From Rhizobium sp. ICMP 5592 (GTDB lineage: Bacteria > Pseudomonadota > Alphaproteobacteria > Rhizobiales > Rhizobiaceae), in the NCBI RefSeq assembly GCF_009498525.1, contig NZ_QSNT01000001.1, positions 62,001-126,000 of the forward strand: a stretch of 64,000 nucleotides of DNA, read 5' to 3'. Both the position numbers and the translations under genes were made by a program. The notes under the pieces were generated by a model. That model had not been told where the DNA came from and searched no databases. It was given only the letters and a program-made list of their open reading frames with translations. This document shows, one piece after another, positions 46,249 to 55,108 of the stretch (its first letter is position 1; each line of letters opens with the position of its first letter).

Positions 46249-46839
46249 ATGGTCGTCAATCCTTCGCAGTCGATATCGAATGAACAGCTCAAAGCAGCAC
46301 TCCTCACCTACCCTAAACTACTGGCCAGTGCCCGCCGGATTACCGGCTGCATGACGCTTGCTGAAGACGTCGTTCAGGAAGTCCTCCTTCAATTGGTCTC
46401 CAAGCCGCTCAAGTCCGATATAGCCGCGCCGGCACCCTATGTGATGCGTATGGTCCGCAATCTCGCCAGGGACCACATGCGCCGGCTGCGCTATGAAAGG
46501 GGCCTGTTCGTCGAAGAGCAGGTCGGCGGCAGCACCTCGGCCTATGGCAGTCCCGAAGAGCGGCTGCGCGAAACCGAGGCGTATGAGGCCTTTCGATGCA
46601 CGGTCGAGGCGATGCCCGCCAGAACGCGGAAATTCTATGAGGAACATTATTTTGACGACGTCCCTCAAAACATCATCGCGAAAGAGGCTGGCGTTTCCTG
46701 CGCTCTCGTTTGCGGACTGCTCAGGGATGCCCACTCGCGCTGCCTTGCGGCCATATCGCTGAATGCCGATTCGACGACGGAATCCTATGGCAACCATGGG
46801 CGCCATCGCTCGTCGAGACCTAGAGAAATGAGGGCCTGA
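46249..46839 (+). CDS. ECF sigma factor of the FecI/RpoI class
   Basis: A 196-residue sigma factor. Region 2 is YPKLLASARRITGCMTLAED followed by VVQEVLLQLVS, with the region 2.4-like part YVMRMVRNLARDHMRRLRYE; region 4 is ARTRKFYEEHYFDDVPQNII followed by AKEAGVSCALVCGLLRDAH. It is equivalent by context to RpoI, which directs vicibactin gene transcription in R. leguminosarum. No FecR anti-sigma gene is adjacent and the receptor lacks a signalling domain, so control appears to run through the IRO box at its promoter. It is followed by a GNAT gene two bases downstream. Confidence 0.87.
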   Translation: MVVNPSQSISNEQLKAALLTYPKLLASARRITGCMTLAEDVVQEVLLQLVSKPLKSDIAAPAPYVMRMVRNLARDHMRRLRYERGLFVEEQVGGSTSAYGSPEERLRETEAYEAFRCTVEAMPARTRKFYEEHYFDDVPQNIIAKEAGVSCALVCGLLRDAHSRCLAAISLNADSTTESYGNHGRHRSSRPREMRA

Positions 46840-46841
46840 CG

Positions 46842-47372
46842 ATGTGTGATGCCACAATGTCCGGAAACGGCTTCGCCCTCTCAGATGAGCGTGGCCAAAT
46901 CCAGGATGCGATAGAGATCACCAGCGACAAGGGCACTATCTGCCGCGAGATCATGTCGGAACTGACCGATTGGTTCAGCGAACCCGCCGTCATAGAGGCA
47001 TGCGCGGAGGCGATCGAGTCGCTGCCGATGTTCGGCTGCGTCGACAAGAACAGGGTCGCCGGTTTTGTCGCGATGCAATCCCATCCGCCCGACGCCATGG
47101 AAGTTCTGGTCATCGCCACAAGGCGCACCTACCACCGCAGCGGCATCGGCAAGCGGCTGCTTGCGGCCGCGGAGGATTGCGCCCGCACGGCCGGCTGCAA
47201 GATCCTGACGGTCAAGACGCTGGCGCCCCGTGGGAAGGATGAACCCCAATACGACGCGACACGCGCCTTTTATGACAAAAACGGCTTCATCCGCGCGGAG
47301 ATCTTTCCGACGCTCTGGGGTGAGGGTCATCCCTGCCTCTTCTTCGTCAAACCGCTCGAGGCCATCAGTTGA
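46842..47372 (+). CDS. GNAT-family N-acetyltransferase in the siderophore operon
   Basis: A 176-residue acetyltransferase. The acetyl-CoA loop is TYHRSGIGKRLLAAAED (R-x-G-I-G-K), followed by ILTVKTLAPRGKDEPQYDAT and RAFYDKNGFI. It is translated directly after the sigma gene (two-base gap) and precedes fhuC. In a vicibactin-like path an N2-acetylation is needed (VbsC step), so this is a candidate. It could instead detoxify or modify another amine. Confidence 0.82.
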   Translation: MCDATMSGNGFALSDERGQIQDAIEITSDKGTICREIMSELTDWFSEPAVIEACAEAIESLPMFGCVDKNRVAGFVAMQSHPPDAMEVLVIATRRTYHRSGIGKRLLAAAEDCARTAGCKILTVKTLAPRGKDEPQYDATRAFYDKNGFIRAEIFPTLWGEGHPCLFFVKPLEAIS

Positions 47373-47410
47373 TCACCACATCCATCCCATCGCCTTCCAC
47401 GGGAACGACC

Positions 47411-48223
47411 ATGAAAAGCGAAACGGCCATCGAGCCTTCCGAAGACAGGCCCGCCGTCTTTGCCACGGAGAAACTTCGCTTCGACGTGGACGGCCGAACC
47501 ATTCTCCATCCGCTCGACCTGAATTTCAGAGCCGGCGAGATCTCGGGCCTGATCGGCCATAACGGCTCGGGGAAATCGACCCTGATCAAGCTGCTGGCCC
47601 GGCAGATCCAGCCGAGCGGCGGCCGGGTGCTGTTCGATGGCGCTCCCGCCGGTTCCTACGATGCCCGCGCCTTCGCCCGGGCCGTCGCCTATCTGCCGCA
47701 GGACACATCCTCGGCCGCCGGCATGACCGTCAAGGAACTGGTCGCCTCGGGCCGCTACCCCTGGCATGGAGCGCTCGGCCGCTTTACCGACCTCGACCGG
47801 GAAAAGGTCGAGACCGCCCTGCGGCTCACCCATGTCGACACCTTGGCGAGCCGTATGGTCGACACGCTTTCCGGTGGCGAGCGCCAGCGGGTGTGGATCG
47901 CCATGCTTATCGCGCAGGACAGCCGCTGTCTTCTGCTCGACGAGCCGACCTCGGCGCTTGATATCGCGCACCAGATGGAGGTGCTGGGCCTCGTGCACGA
48001 GCTGTGCCGCACGAAAAACCTCAGCGCCATTCTCGTCCTTCACGACATTAATATCGCCTCTCGTTTCTGCGATCATCTCTATGCCCTGAAGGCGGGGCGG
48101 CTGATTGCCACCGGCCCCTCCGCAAGCCTGATGAAAGCGGAAACCCTTCATGCCATCTATGGCGCGGACATGGGTGTTACCGCCCATCCCGTGCACGGAA
48201 CCCCGCTCGCCTATGTCATCTAA
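47411..48223 (+). CDS. fhuC: Ferric-siderophore ABC transporter ATPase (FhuC-like)
   Basis: A 270-residue ATPase of the iron-siderophore class. Walker A GHNGSGKSTL is near residue 50, the signature LSGGERQRVWIAM, Walker B CLLLDEPTSALD, and the switch VLHDINIASRFCD. The region ASGRYPWHGALGRF matches FhuC. It powers FhuB import of the ferric hydroxamate from the periplasm. The ATG at 47411 has GGGAAC upstream; a TTG at 47369 would add 14 residues. It overlaps the next gene by 11 bases. Confidence 0.92.
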   Translation: MKSETAIEPSEDRPAVFATEKLRFDVDGRTILHPLDLNFRAGEISGLIGHNGSGKSTLIKLLARQIQPSGGRVLFDGAPAGSYDARAFARAVAYLPQDTSSAAGMTVKELVASGRYPWHGALGRFTDLDREKVETALRLTHVDTLASRMVDTLSGGERQRVWIAMLIAQDSRCLLLDEPTSALDIAHQMEVLGLVHELCRTKNLSAILVLHDINIASRFCDHLYALKAGRLIATGPSASLMKAETLHAIYGADMGVTAHPVHGTPLAYVI

Positions 48224-49121
48224 CGGACCTCTCGACATCTTCAGGCTGTCGCGCCGCAACGCCCTGATCGCCGCCGCCGCGATGTTCGCCGCGCCTCGGA
48301 TCGGGCGCGCCGCATCGCCGATGTCCGGCCCGATCGTTTCGCTGGATTACGGCCTGGCCTCAACCCTTCTGGCGCTCGGGGTAACGCCCGCTGCCATCGT
48401 CTCGCTTGCGGATTGGGACAAATGGGTGGTGGAACCGAAAATGCCATCCGGTGTCGTTGATCTCGGGACCGCCTGGGAAATCAATCTTGAGATCCTGGCG
48501 AGCCTCAAGCCGGCCCTGATCCTGACGACCCCCTATCTGGCGGCCCTCAAACCACGCCTCGAGCCGATCGCACCCGTTCTGGAGCTGACGATCTATGCCG
48601 AAGGAGGAGAGGCATTGCCCCGCGCCATCGAGGCCACCAGGGCGCTGGCCACGGCGATCGGCCGCGAGCGGCAGGCGGCCGATTTCCTCGCAAGATCGGA
48701 GCAATTCTTCGATGACTGTGCCGAGCGGGTCCAACGGATGTCGCCGCCGCCGCTGGCGCTCGTCAGTTTCGTCGATCAGCATCATGCCCGCATCTATGGC
48801 GGCGCCGGCCTCTACCAGAACGTCATGACCCGGATCGGCCTGAAGAACGCCTGGACAGGCAGCGGCAATTTCTGGGGTTTCGAGACCATCGGCATCGAGC
48901 AGCTGGCCTCGCTCGATCAGAATTTGCGGCTGATCGTCTTCGAGCCGCTCATTCCCCCCAATATCCTGTCTGGCCTCGATGAGAGCCCCTTGTGGACCAG
49001 CCTGCCCTTCGTGAAAGCCGGACGGATCTCGGTTCTCCCCGGGACGCTCATGTTCGGTATGATGCAGGAGGCGGAGCGCTTCGCCGGCATCCTGCTTGAC
49101 CATCTCGAGAAGGCGGCCTGA
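48213..49121 (+). CDS. fhuD: Periplasmic ferric-hydroxamate binding protein (FhuD-like)
   Basis: A 302-residue binding protein. The signal peptide has a twin-arginine-like start (RLSRRNALIAAAAMFAAP), then IGRAA. The helical-backbone SBP fold is seen in IVSLDYGLASTLLALGVTPA, WEINLEILASLKPALIL and PLWTSLPFVKAGRISVLPG. It hands the ferric siderophore to FhuB. The gene overlaps fhuC by 11 bases and fhuB by one base. Confidence 0.9.
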   Translation: MSSNGPLDIFRLSRRNALIAAAAMFAAPRIGRAASPMSGPIVSLDYGLASTLLALGVTPAAIVSLADWDKWVVEPKMPSGVVDLGTAWEINLEILASLKPALILTTPYLAALKPRLEPIAPVLELTIYAEGGEALPRAIEATRALATAIGRERQAADFLARSEQFFDDCAERVQRMSPPPLALVSFVDQHHARIYGGAGLYQNVMTRIGLKNAWTGSGNFWGFETIGIEQLASLDQNLRLIVFEPLIPPNILSGLDESPLWTSLPFVKAGRISVLPGTLMFGMMQEAERFAGILLDHLEKAA

Positions 49122-51109
49122 TGCGTATCCATTCAGACAATAGCCTCGGCGCACCGGCCGTGGCGATCGGACTTCTGCTGCTCGCCTGCCTGTTCGCCTG
49201 GCATCAGGTCTCGCCCGATCTTTCGCGGCTGACGGCACAAGACGTCGGATACGATCCGCGCCGGATGCTGCTGCTTTACTCGACCCTGCCGAGGATCGTC
49301 ACCGCGCTTATTTCCGGCGCGGCGCTCGCGCTGGCGGGAAGCCTGCTGCAGCAAGTGCTGCGCAATCCGCTTGCCTCGCCGACAACACTCGGCATTTCCG
49401 CCGGCGCGAACCTCGCACTCGTTGCCGCGATGCTCGCCTTTCCAGCCCTTGAGGGGTTGAGCCGCGACGCAGTCGCCCTCTTCGGCAGCGCGGCGGCAGC
49501 GGCCGTTGTCTTCCTGATCGGCGCGCGACGCGGCTTCTCACCCTTCGCGCTGGTTCTTGCCGGATTGATCGTCAGCGTCTGGAGCGGCGCGCTTGCCGCC
49601 ATTCTCGTTCTCATGAATGACCGCTATCTCTCGGGCCTGTTCATCTGGGGCGCTGGATCCCTGGCGCAGCAAAGCTGGACGATACCGTTGTCGCTGCTTC
49701 CCAAAATCGCGGTTCTCGCCATCCTCGCCACCCTCATGGCGCGACCACTGTCGCTCATGGAGCTCGGAGACAGCGGCGCCAGCGGGCTTGGGCTCTCGGT
49801 CAAGCGAACGCGCATCACCGCCGTCTGCATCGCCATCGCGCTCGCCGCAATCGTGACCAGCGCGGTCGGCGTCATCGGCTTCATCGGTCTCATCGCCCCC
49901 GGCATCGCCCGTCTTGCCGGTGCACGGCAGATGAAGAGCCAGCTTATCTGGTCGCCGCTGATCGGCGCCGGATTGCTGCTTCTGACCGACGAGGCACTGG
50001 CATTCTTGAACACGGACTCCTCGACCTTTCTGCCGACAGGCGCCGTCACCGCGTTTCTCGGCGCGCCGTTGTTGCTGCTTATGCTCCCGCGCCTTCGCGT
50101 AACGCAGCGGGGCGTGCCGGCCTCTCCGGAGGCAAAAGGTCGGTTCGAACACGTCTCACCCGCCCTCATTGCCGCAGCAGCCGTCCTTCTCCTCATCCTC
50201 GTCGCCGGTGCGATCTTCTTCGGACGCGCGCCAGACGGAGCATGGAACATTCTTGCCTACCTGAGTTGGCCGGATGTGCTGCCCTATCGCCTGCCGCGCG
50301 TGATCGCTGCCTTTGCCGCCGGCATGATGCTCGCGGCGGTCGGCTCGATCCTGCAGCGTCTCAGCGGCAATGAAATGGCAAGTCCCGAAGTGCTCGGCAT
50401 ATCGGCGGGCGCGACCATCGGCGTGACCGCCGCGCTCTTTCTCCTGCCTGCACCCGGCATGTTGGCCCAGCTCGGCTTCGGGGGCCTCGGCGCACTCGCC
50501 GTCCTCATCGCCATTTTCATCTTCGGCATGCGATCCGGTTTTGCGCCGGAACGCGTCCTGCTGACGGGGATCGCGCTCGGCGCGATGCTGGACGCCTCGA
50601 TCAGCATTCTCGCGGCAAGCGGCGATCCCCGCGCCATGACCGTCATGCAGTGGATGAGCGGATCGACCTATCTGGTCGACACGCCGAAGGCAGCCGCAGC
50701 CGTGATCGCCGCCATCATTGGCCTGACGCTCTCATTCCTCGCCCGTCGCTGGCTCGACCTGCTGCCACTCGGCCCGCAGGCCGCGCAGGCGATCGGCATT
50801 CGCGTCAATCTCGCGCGTGGCTGCCTCTTTTCGCTGGCGGCCGCCATGACCGCCGCCGCCACGCTCGTGGTCGGCCCCTTGAGCTTCATCGGCCTGATGG
50901 GTCCCCATCTGGCGCGTGAGCTCGGAATGCGGCGCGCCATGCCGCAGCTTGCAGGCGCGGCACTGGCCGGCGGGGGGCTGATGGTGCTCGCCGACTGGTT
51001 CGGCAGAATGATCGCCTTTCCCTATCAGATCCCAGCAGGCCTCGTATCGGCCCTGGTCGGAGCGCCGTTGCTCCTGATCCTGCTCCTTCGCAGAAGGAGA
51101 ACGCGATGA
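49121..51109 (+). CDS. fhuB: Ferric-hydroxamate permease, fused double FecCD domain (FhuB-like)
   Basis: A 662-residue permease in which two FecCD halves are joined (about residues 1-335 and 345-660), giving about 20 membrane spans as in E. coli FhuB. Each half has the conserved LLQQVLRNPLASPTTLGIS / LQRLSGNEMASPEVLGIS segment and the G-F-I-G-L-x-x-P motif (VGVIGFIGLIAPGIARL; GPLSFIGLMGPHLARE). It imports the ferric siderophore across the inner membrane with FhuC and FhuD. The start ATG overlaps the fhuD stop. Confidence 0.95.
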   Translation: MRIHSDNSLGAPAVAIGLLLLACLFAWHQVSPDLSRLTAQDVGYDPRRMLLLYSTLPRIVTALISGAALALAGSLLQQVLRNPLASPTTLGISAGANLALVAAMLAFPALEGLSRDAVALFGSAAAAAVVFLIGARRGFSPFALVLAGLIVSVWSGALAAILVLMNDRYLSGLFIWGAGSLAQQSWTIPLSLLPKIAVLAILATLMARPLSLMELGDSGASGLGLSVKRTRITAVCIAIALAAIVTSAVGVIGFIGLIAPGIARLAGARQMKSQLIWSPLIGAGLLLLTDEALAFLNTDSSTFLPTGAVTAFLGAPLLLLMLPRLRVTQRGVPASPEAKGRFEHVSPALIAAAAVLLLILVAGAIFFGRAPDGAWNILAYLSWPDVLPYRLPRVIAAFAAGMMLAAVGSILQRLSGNEMASPEVLGISAGATIGVTAALFLLPAPGMLAQLGFGGLGALAVLIAIFIFGMRSGFAPERVLLTGIALGAMLDASISILAASGDPRAMTVMQWMSGSTYLVDTPKAAAAVIAAIIGLTLSFLARRWLDLLPLGPQAAQAIGIRVNLARGCLFSLAAAMTAAATLVVGPLSFIGLMGPHLARELGMRRAMPQLAGAALAGGGLMVLADWFGRMIAFPYQIPAGLVSALVGAPLLLILLLRRRRTR

Positions 51110-51176
51110 CCAAGGCATCCCTCTGTCCCGGTTGATATCGAAACTGGGTTCACACGAAAATGGCAGGGAGAAAGAC

Positions 51177-51902
51177 ATGACCAGGGTCGCTTTGGTAACG
51201 GGAGGAACGCGCGGGATCGGCGCGGCAATTTCCATTGCTCTGCAAGAGGCGGGTTACAGGGTTGCGGCCAGCTATGTCGGCAATGATGACGTTGCCCGCG
51301 CATTCCGGGAAAAGACCGGCATTCCGGTGTACCGATGGGACATTCGCGATTACCAGGCCTGCAAGGAAGGGATCGCCCGGGTCGAGGACAATCTCGGGCC
51401 GATCGAGGTGCTCGTCAACAATGCCGGCATCACCCGCGACGGCATGTTCCACAAGGTCACGCCCGAGGACTGGAATACGGTCATCAGCACAAATCTGAGC
51501 GGGCTGTTCAACATGACCCATCCGGTGTGGCCGGGTATGCGCGAACGGAATTTCGGCCGGGTGATCAATATTTCCTCGATCAACGGGCAGAAGGGCCAGC
51601 TCGGCCAGGCCAATTACTCCGCCGCGAAAGCCGGCGATCTCGGCTTCACGAAAGCGCTGGCACAGGAAGGTGCTGCCAAGGGGATCACCGTCAACGCCGT
51701 TTGCCCCGGCTATATCGGCACGGAGATGGTCCGAGCCATGCCGGAAAAGGTGCTGAAGGAACATGTTCTGCCACAGATACCGGTCGGCCGTCTCGGCGAG
51801 CCCGAAGAAATCGCGCGTTGTGTGGTCTTCCTCGCCTCCGATGAGGCCGGCTTCATCACCGGATCGACGCTGACCGCCAATGGTGGCCAGTATCTTGCCT
51901 AA
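51177..51902 (+). CDS. phaB: Acetoacetyl-CoA reductase PhaB
   Basis: A 241-residue NADPH-dependent SDR making (R)-3-hydroxybutyryl-CoA. It follows the PhaB pattern: VALVTGGTRGIGAAIS, SYVGNDDVARAF, NNAGITRDGMFHKVTPEDW, NISSINGQKGQLGQANYSAA (catalytic Ser and Tyr, then Lys) and CPGYIGTEMV. PhaB normally serves polyhydroxybutyrate synthesis with phaA/phaC, but neither is here. Its place after fhuB, 67 bases downstream, points to supply of the acyl donor for the siderophore acyltransferase. The ribosome site is GGGAG. Confidence 0.93.
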   Translation: MTRVALVTGGTRGIGAAISIALQEAGYRVAASYVGNDDVARAFREKTGIPVYRWDIRDYQACKEGIARVEDNLGPIEVLVNNAGITRDGMFHKVTPEDWNTVISTNLSGLFNMTHPVWPGMRERNFGRVINISSINGQKGQLGQANYSAAKAGDLGFTKALAQEGAAKGITVNAVCPGYIGTEMVRAMPEKVLKEHVLPQIPVGRLGEPEEIARCVVFLASDEAGFITGSTLTANGGQYLA

Positions 51903-51918
51903 GTAGGAAAAGAAGAAA

Positions 51919-51942
51919 GGCGGGCTGTTGTTGCAGCCCGCC
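51919..51942. terminator. Bidirectional terminator hairpin between phaB and the GFA gene
   Basis: GGCGGGCTG and CAGCCCGCC form a perfect 9-bp stem with a 6-base loop. On the minus strand it is followed by a T-rich run (TTTCTTCTTTTCC), giving a good intrinsic terminator for the GFA gene. On the plus strand it closes the phaB transcript. Confidence 0.7.
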
Positions 51943-52028
51943 AGGAGATATTGCCGACCTCCCAATCAGTCGGCACTTCATGAGCAGATAAAGAACCTTC
52001 GAGGAATCCCACGCATGTGACGTGCGAC

Positions 52029-52421
52029 CTATTCCTCAAAGCGGCTCGCGTCGTCACGATCGCGGTCGTATCGTTTCGTGAGCGGAAACGGCGGCAGCCA
52101 GGCTTCGCGGCGGATGGTCCAGAGTTCGTAGGTTGGCCTCAGTTGGTCAGGGGCATCAAGAGATCCCAGATTCACCTCGATTTCGTCTGCCGTGCGCCCG
52201 AAAACCGACGAGCCACAGCGGGGGCAGAAAAACCGTCCGGCGTAGTCGCGCGTTTCGCCTTCAACCGTCACCGCATCCTGAGGGAATATCGCGGAAGCGT
52301 GAAAAAGGGCGCCATGGTGCTTGCGGCAGTCGAGACAGTGACAAAGTCCGACCCGGTATGGGAGCCCCGACGCCACGATGCGGACGTCGCCGCACAGGCA
52401 ACCGCCCGTGAATCGGTCCAT
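52029..52421 (-). CDS. GFA/Mss4-fold zinc protein
   Basis: A 130-residue protein of the glutathione-dependent formaldehyde-activating-like (GFA) family. Zinc-ligand Cys are seen in GGCLCGDVRI, CHCLDCRKHHGA and FFCPRCGSS. The family function is poorly defined; some members bind glutathione adducts. It lies between the phaB and receptor genes, but 179 bases separate it from the receptor stop and a strong hairpin lies between, so it is probably separate. Confidence 0.9.
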   Translation of the reverse strand: MDRFTGGCLCGDVRIVASGLPYRVGLCHCLDCRKHHGALFHASAIFPQDAVTVEGETRDYAGRFFCPRCGSSVFGRTADEIEVNLGSLDAPDQLRPTYELWTIRREAWLPPFPLTKRYDRDRDDASRFEE

Positions 52422-52561
52422 GCTGTATCTCCTCCAAAATCAAGCGGGCGGATTATTTACAACGAACATCGCAGCCATTGCAATTTTCCGCCGCGGGCGG
52501 GATGCAGCATTATTCGAGAGTGGGCGCCAGGGATCATCGCTTTCAGGCGACCGGAGCCTGG

Positions 52562-52591
52562 CGCGTCGCCCTCTATAAAAAGGGCGACGCG
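52562..52591 (-). terminator. Hairpin downstream of the TonB-dependent receptor gene
   Basis: Perfect 11-bp stem (CGCGTCGCCCT with AGGGCGACGCG) and an 8-base loop, 9 bases past the minus-strand stop. There is no U-tract after it on this strand. Between it and the GFA start nothing else was seen. Confidence 0.6.
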
Positions 52592-52600
52592 TAAGTCATC

Positions 52601-54790
52601 TTACCAGCGATACTTGAGCGAAGCGGTGATGTTGCGGCCCTGGCCCAGGTAGCAATAGCCTTCGTTGCAGACCGTCAGGCGGCGGTTGGCGATGTTTCGA
52701 ACGTCGACGGATGCCGTCAGGCCTTTGTATTTCTGGTCGATTGCACCGAAATCGTAGGAAAGCGCCGCATCCAGATAGAAACTTGCATCGTTCTTGGCGG
52801 TGTTGGCCGTGCTGGTATAGGTCTTGCCTGTGTAGCGAATGCCGGTACCGACCGTGAGGCCGTTTGCAGCCGTATCCTCCTGGAAGGTATAGTTCGACCA
52901 CAAGCTGACAATATTCTTCGGCGTAACCGCGGGTGCGTTACCTGTGTCATCACCCGCGGTGATCTCGGAGTGATTGTAGGAATAGGCCGCAATCACATCC
53001 CAACCGTCTGTAACGTTCGCCTTGGCCTCCAGTTCAATACCCCTGTTGGTGACCTCACCGAGCGAGGCATAGACAAGTGTCAGTGGATTGACCAGGACGG
53101 GCTTGTTCTTCTCGACGAGGTTATAGGCAACGGCGGACAACAGAATGTCGGTGCCCGGCGGCTGATATTTCACACCCAGCTCATATTGTTCGCCCTTTGT
53201 CGGATCCAGGATCTGGCCGGAGGCGGATCGTTGCGTGACCGGGTCGAAGGATGTCGAATAGCTGGTGAAGGGTGCAACGCCGTTGTCGAACAGATACAGT
53301 GCCCCGGTTTGGACCGTGAACGCGTGCTTGCTGAGGCTGTCGTCCGTGCTCGTTCCAGAAGATACATAGGTCGTATCCGACGACTGCTTGACCCAGGTCT
53401 GGCGCCCGCCGAGCGTGAAGCGCCATTTGTCGAGTTCGATCTGGTCAAGGGCATAGGCGCCGACCTGCTGCATACTGGCGGCGACCCGGCTGTAATTATA
53501 TTCCGGTGTCGGGCCTGATACCCCATAAGTCGGATTATCGATATCGAAGTCGTAGGCCGCGCTGGCCGTGGAATCGAACCCATATGCGAAGGAATCGTTC
53601 ATATGGGTGTAGTCCAAGCCGACCAGCACGGTATGCGCGGCCGGACCGGTATCGAACTTCGATTCGAGCTGGTTATCGACCTGGAAGACATTCACCTTGT
53701 CGCTGATTGCACTTGCGCCGCGATGAGCAACATTGCCGGTCCAGCTGTAGACGCCGAGATAGCGCGCTTTCAGATCCAGATGAGAATAGCGCAGATTCTG
53801 GCGGAAAGTGAAACCACCGTCGAACTCGTGCTCGAACTGGTAGCCGACCTGCTGCTGGCGCGTCTTCTGATAGTCATAGTCCGGATCGCTCGCGCGCAAT
53901 TTGAGGACGTTGCCGTCGGGGCCGGTCAGCGCACCGACATTGGCATCGCCTTCAGTCGACTGTGCCGAGCCGTAAACCGTGAATTTCGTGGCATCGTCCG
54001 GCTTCCAGGTGAAGGATGGTTGTATGAAATAGCGATCGTCGGCAATATCGAAATTGGTATCGCCCTTTCGCGCCAGACCGACGATCCGGTACAGCATGCT
54101 GTCATCGTCCTGATTGACCCGGCCGCCAAAGTCGAACATCGTCTGGGCACGGTCCGATGTTCCATAGACGGCACCGACCTCCCGGATCGTCTCATCCGTC
54201 GGTAGCTTCGAGATCTTGTTGACGATGCCGCCCGGCGAGCCTGGACCATAAAGCACCGACGTCGGCCCCTTGATCACTTCGACCCGGTCGAGCGAATAGG
54301 GATCCGTGCGGAACATCCCGTAGTTCATATAGGGTTGGCGCAGGCCGTCGCGAAAATCACCCGTGGTCGTCACATCATTGCCGCGAATATAGACCTGATC
54401 GAAGCGCGGATCGAAACCATAGGAGCCGGTCTGGACGCCGGCGGAATAGCGCACTGCCTCGATGATGTCCTGGGCGCCGCGCTCTTCCAACTCTTTTTTG
54501 GTGATCACGGAAACGGATCGCGGCGTCTCGACCAGAGGCGTATCGATCTTGGTGGCGCCCTTGCTCTTCTTGGCTGCGACGGTCGAATTGTCGCTCGCAT
54601 CGCTTGCGCTACCGTTAACGACAATCGGAGCGAGCTGCGTTGCGTTCCCTGCACTCCCATTGGCTGAGGCATCCTGGGCGAAGGCATTCCCGCTCAATGC
54701 AAGCACCGTTGCAAGCGCTGTCGTCGTGCGCGCCAGATAAAATCTATCTCTCTTTAAGTAAATGATATTATTGATTGATTTAAACGCCAT
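52601..54790 (-). CDS. TonB-dependent ferric-hydroxamate receptor (FhuA/FoxA type)
   Basis: A 729-residue outer-membrane receptor. The signal peptide is followed by LSGNAFAQDA, then a TonB-box-like area and the plug (ETPRSVSVITKKELEERGAQ, DRVEVIKGPTSVLYGPGSPG). The barrel follows, ending in CNEGYCYLGQGRNITASLKY and a final RW, as typical of FhuA-family receptors; the two Cys near the end may form a disulfide. There is no N-terminal secretin/STN signalling domain. It would take up the ferric siderophore made by this cluster, with release by the adjacent esterase. A -35 TTGACG (54852-54857) and -10 TAGTTT (54828-54833) are on the minus strand. Confidence 0.92.
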   Translation of the reverse strand: MAFKSINNIIYLKRDRFYLARTTTALATVLALSGNAFAQDASANGSAGNATQLAPIVVNGSASDASDNSTVAAKKSKGATKIDTPLVETPRSVSVITKKELEERGAQDIIEAVRYSAGVQTGSYGFDPRFDQVYIRGNDVTTTGDFRDGLRQPYMNYGMFRTDPYSLDRVEVIKGPTSVLYGPGSPGGIVNKISKLPTDETIREVGAVYGTSDRAQTMFDFGGRVNQDDDSMLYRIVGLARKGDTNFDIADDRYFIQPSFTWKPDDATKFTVYGSAQSTEGDANVGALTGPDGNVLKLRASDPDYDYQKTRQQQVGYQFEHEFDGGFTFRQNLRYSHLDLKARYLGVYSWTGNVAHRGASAISDKVNVFQVDNQLESKFDTGPAAHTVLVGLDYTHMNDSFAYGFDSTASAAYDFDIDNPTYGVSGPTPEYNYSRVAASMQQVGAYALDQIELDKWRFTLGGRQTWVKQSSDTTYVSSGTSTDDSLSKHAFTVQTGALYLFDNGVAPFTSYSTSFDPVTQRSASGQILDPTKGEQYELGVKYQPPGTDILLSAVAYNLVEKNKPVLVNPLTLVYASLGEVTNRGIELEAKANVTDGWDVIAAYSYNHSEITAGDDTGNAPAVTPKNIVSLWSNYTFQEDTAANGLTVGTGIRYTGKTYTSTANTAKNDASFYLDAALSYDFGAIDQKYKGLTASVDVRNIANRRLTVCNEGYCYLGQGRNITASLKYRW

Positions 54791-54864
54791 GACGAGCCCT
54801 GTCCACCCATTCCTGAAAAGATGGCGCAAACTAGATCGTCACAGCGGGCTTCGTCAAGAATACA

Positions 54865-54879
54865 TGATTGAAATAGTCA
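54865..54879. promoter_or_regulatory. IRO-type iron box upstream of the receptor gene
   Basis: TGA-TTGAAATAG-TCA matches TGA-N9-TCA; it lies 75 bases upstream of the receptor ATG, next to the -35 candidate at 54852-54857. RirA-type iron repression is inferred. Confidence 0.7.
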
Positions 54880-54995
54880 TCTTTTTACCATTTTTGATTT
54901 CGGATATCCCGAATCCGTTGAAAGACACACGGATCAGCATCGAATATCGTCGCTTACACAACTATTAATTGCTTTCATGAGGACCGATCATCTGC

Positions 54996-55035
54996 TTGCC
55001 AGAGCATCGCTGAAATAATATGAGGAATCTAGTCA
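54996..55035 (+). promoter_or_regulatory. Esterase promoter with IRO-type iron box
   Basis: TTGCCA (54996-55001), a 17-base spacer and TATGAG (55019-55024) form the promoter. TGA-GGAATCTAG-TCA (55021-55035) overlaps the -10 and the start, with extended arms ATATGA/TCATAT. The third box in the cluster; it lies 74 bases before the esterase ATG. Confidence 0.7.
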
Positions 55036-55108
55036 TATTTCGAGTCGGTCGCGCGGTTTCCAGTGGAGTCGCCCGGCTCTATTGGTCGCTCGACCCTGCG
55101 GAGAAAAC

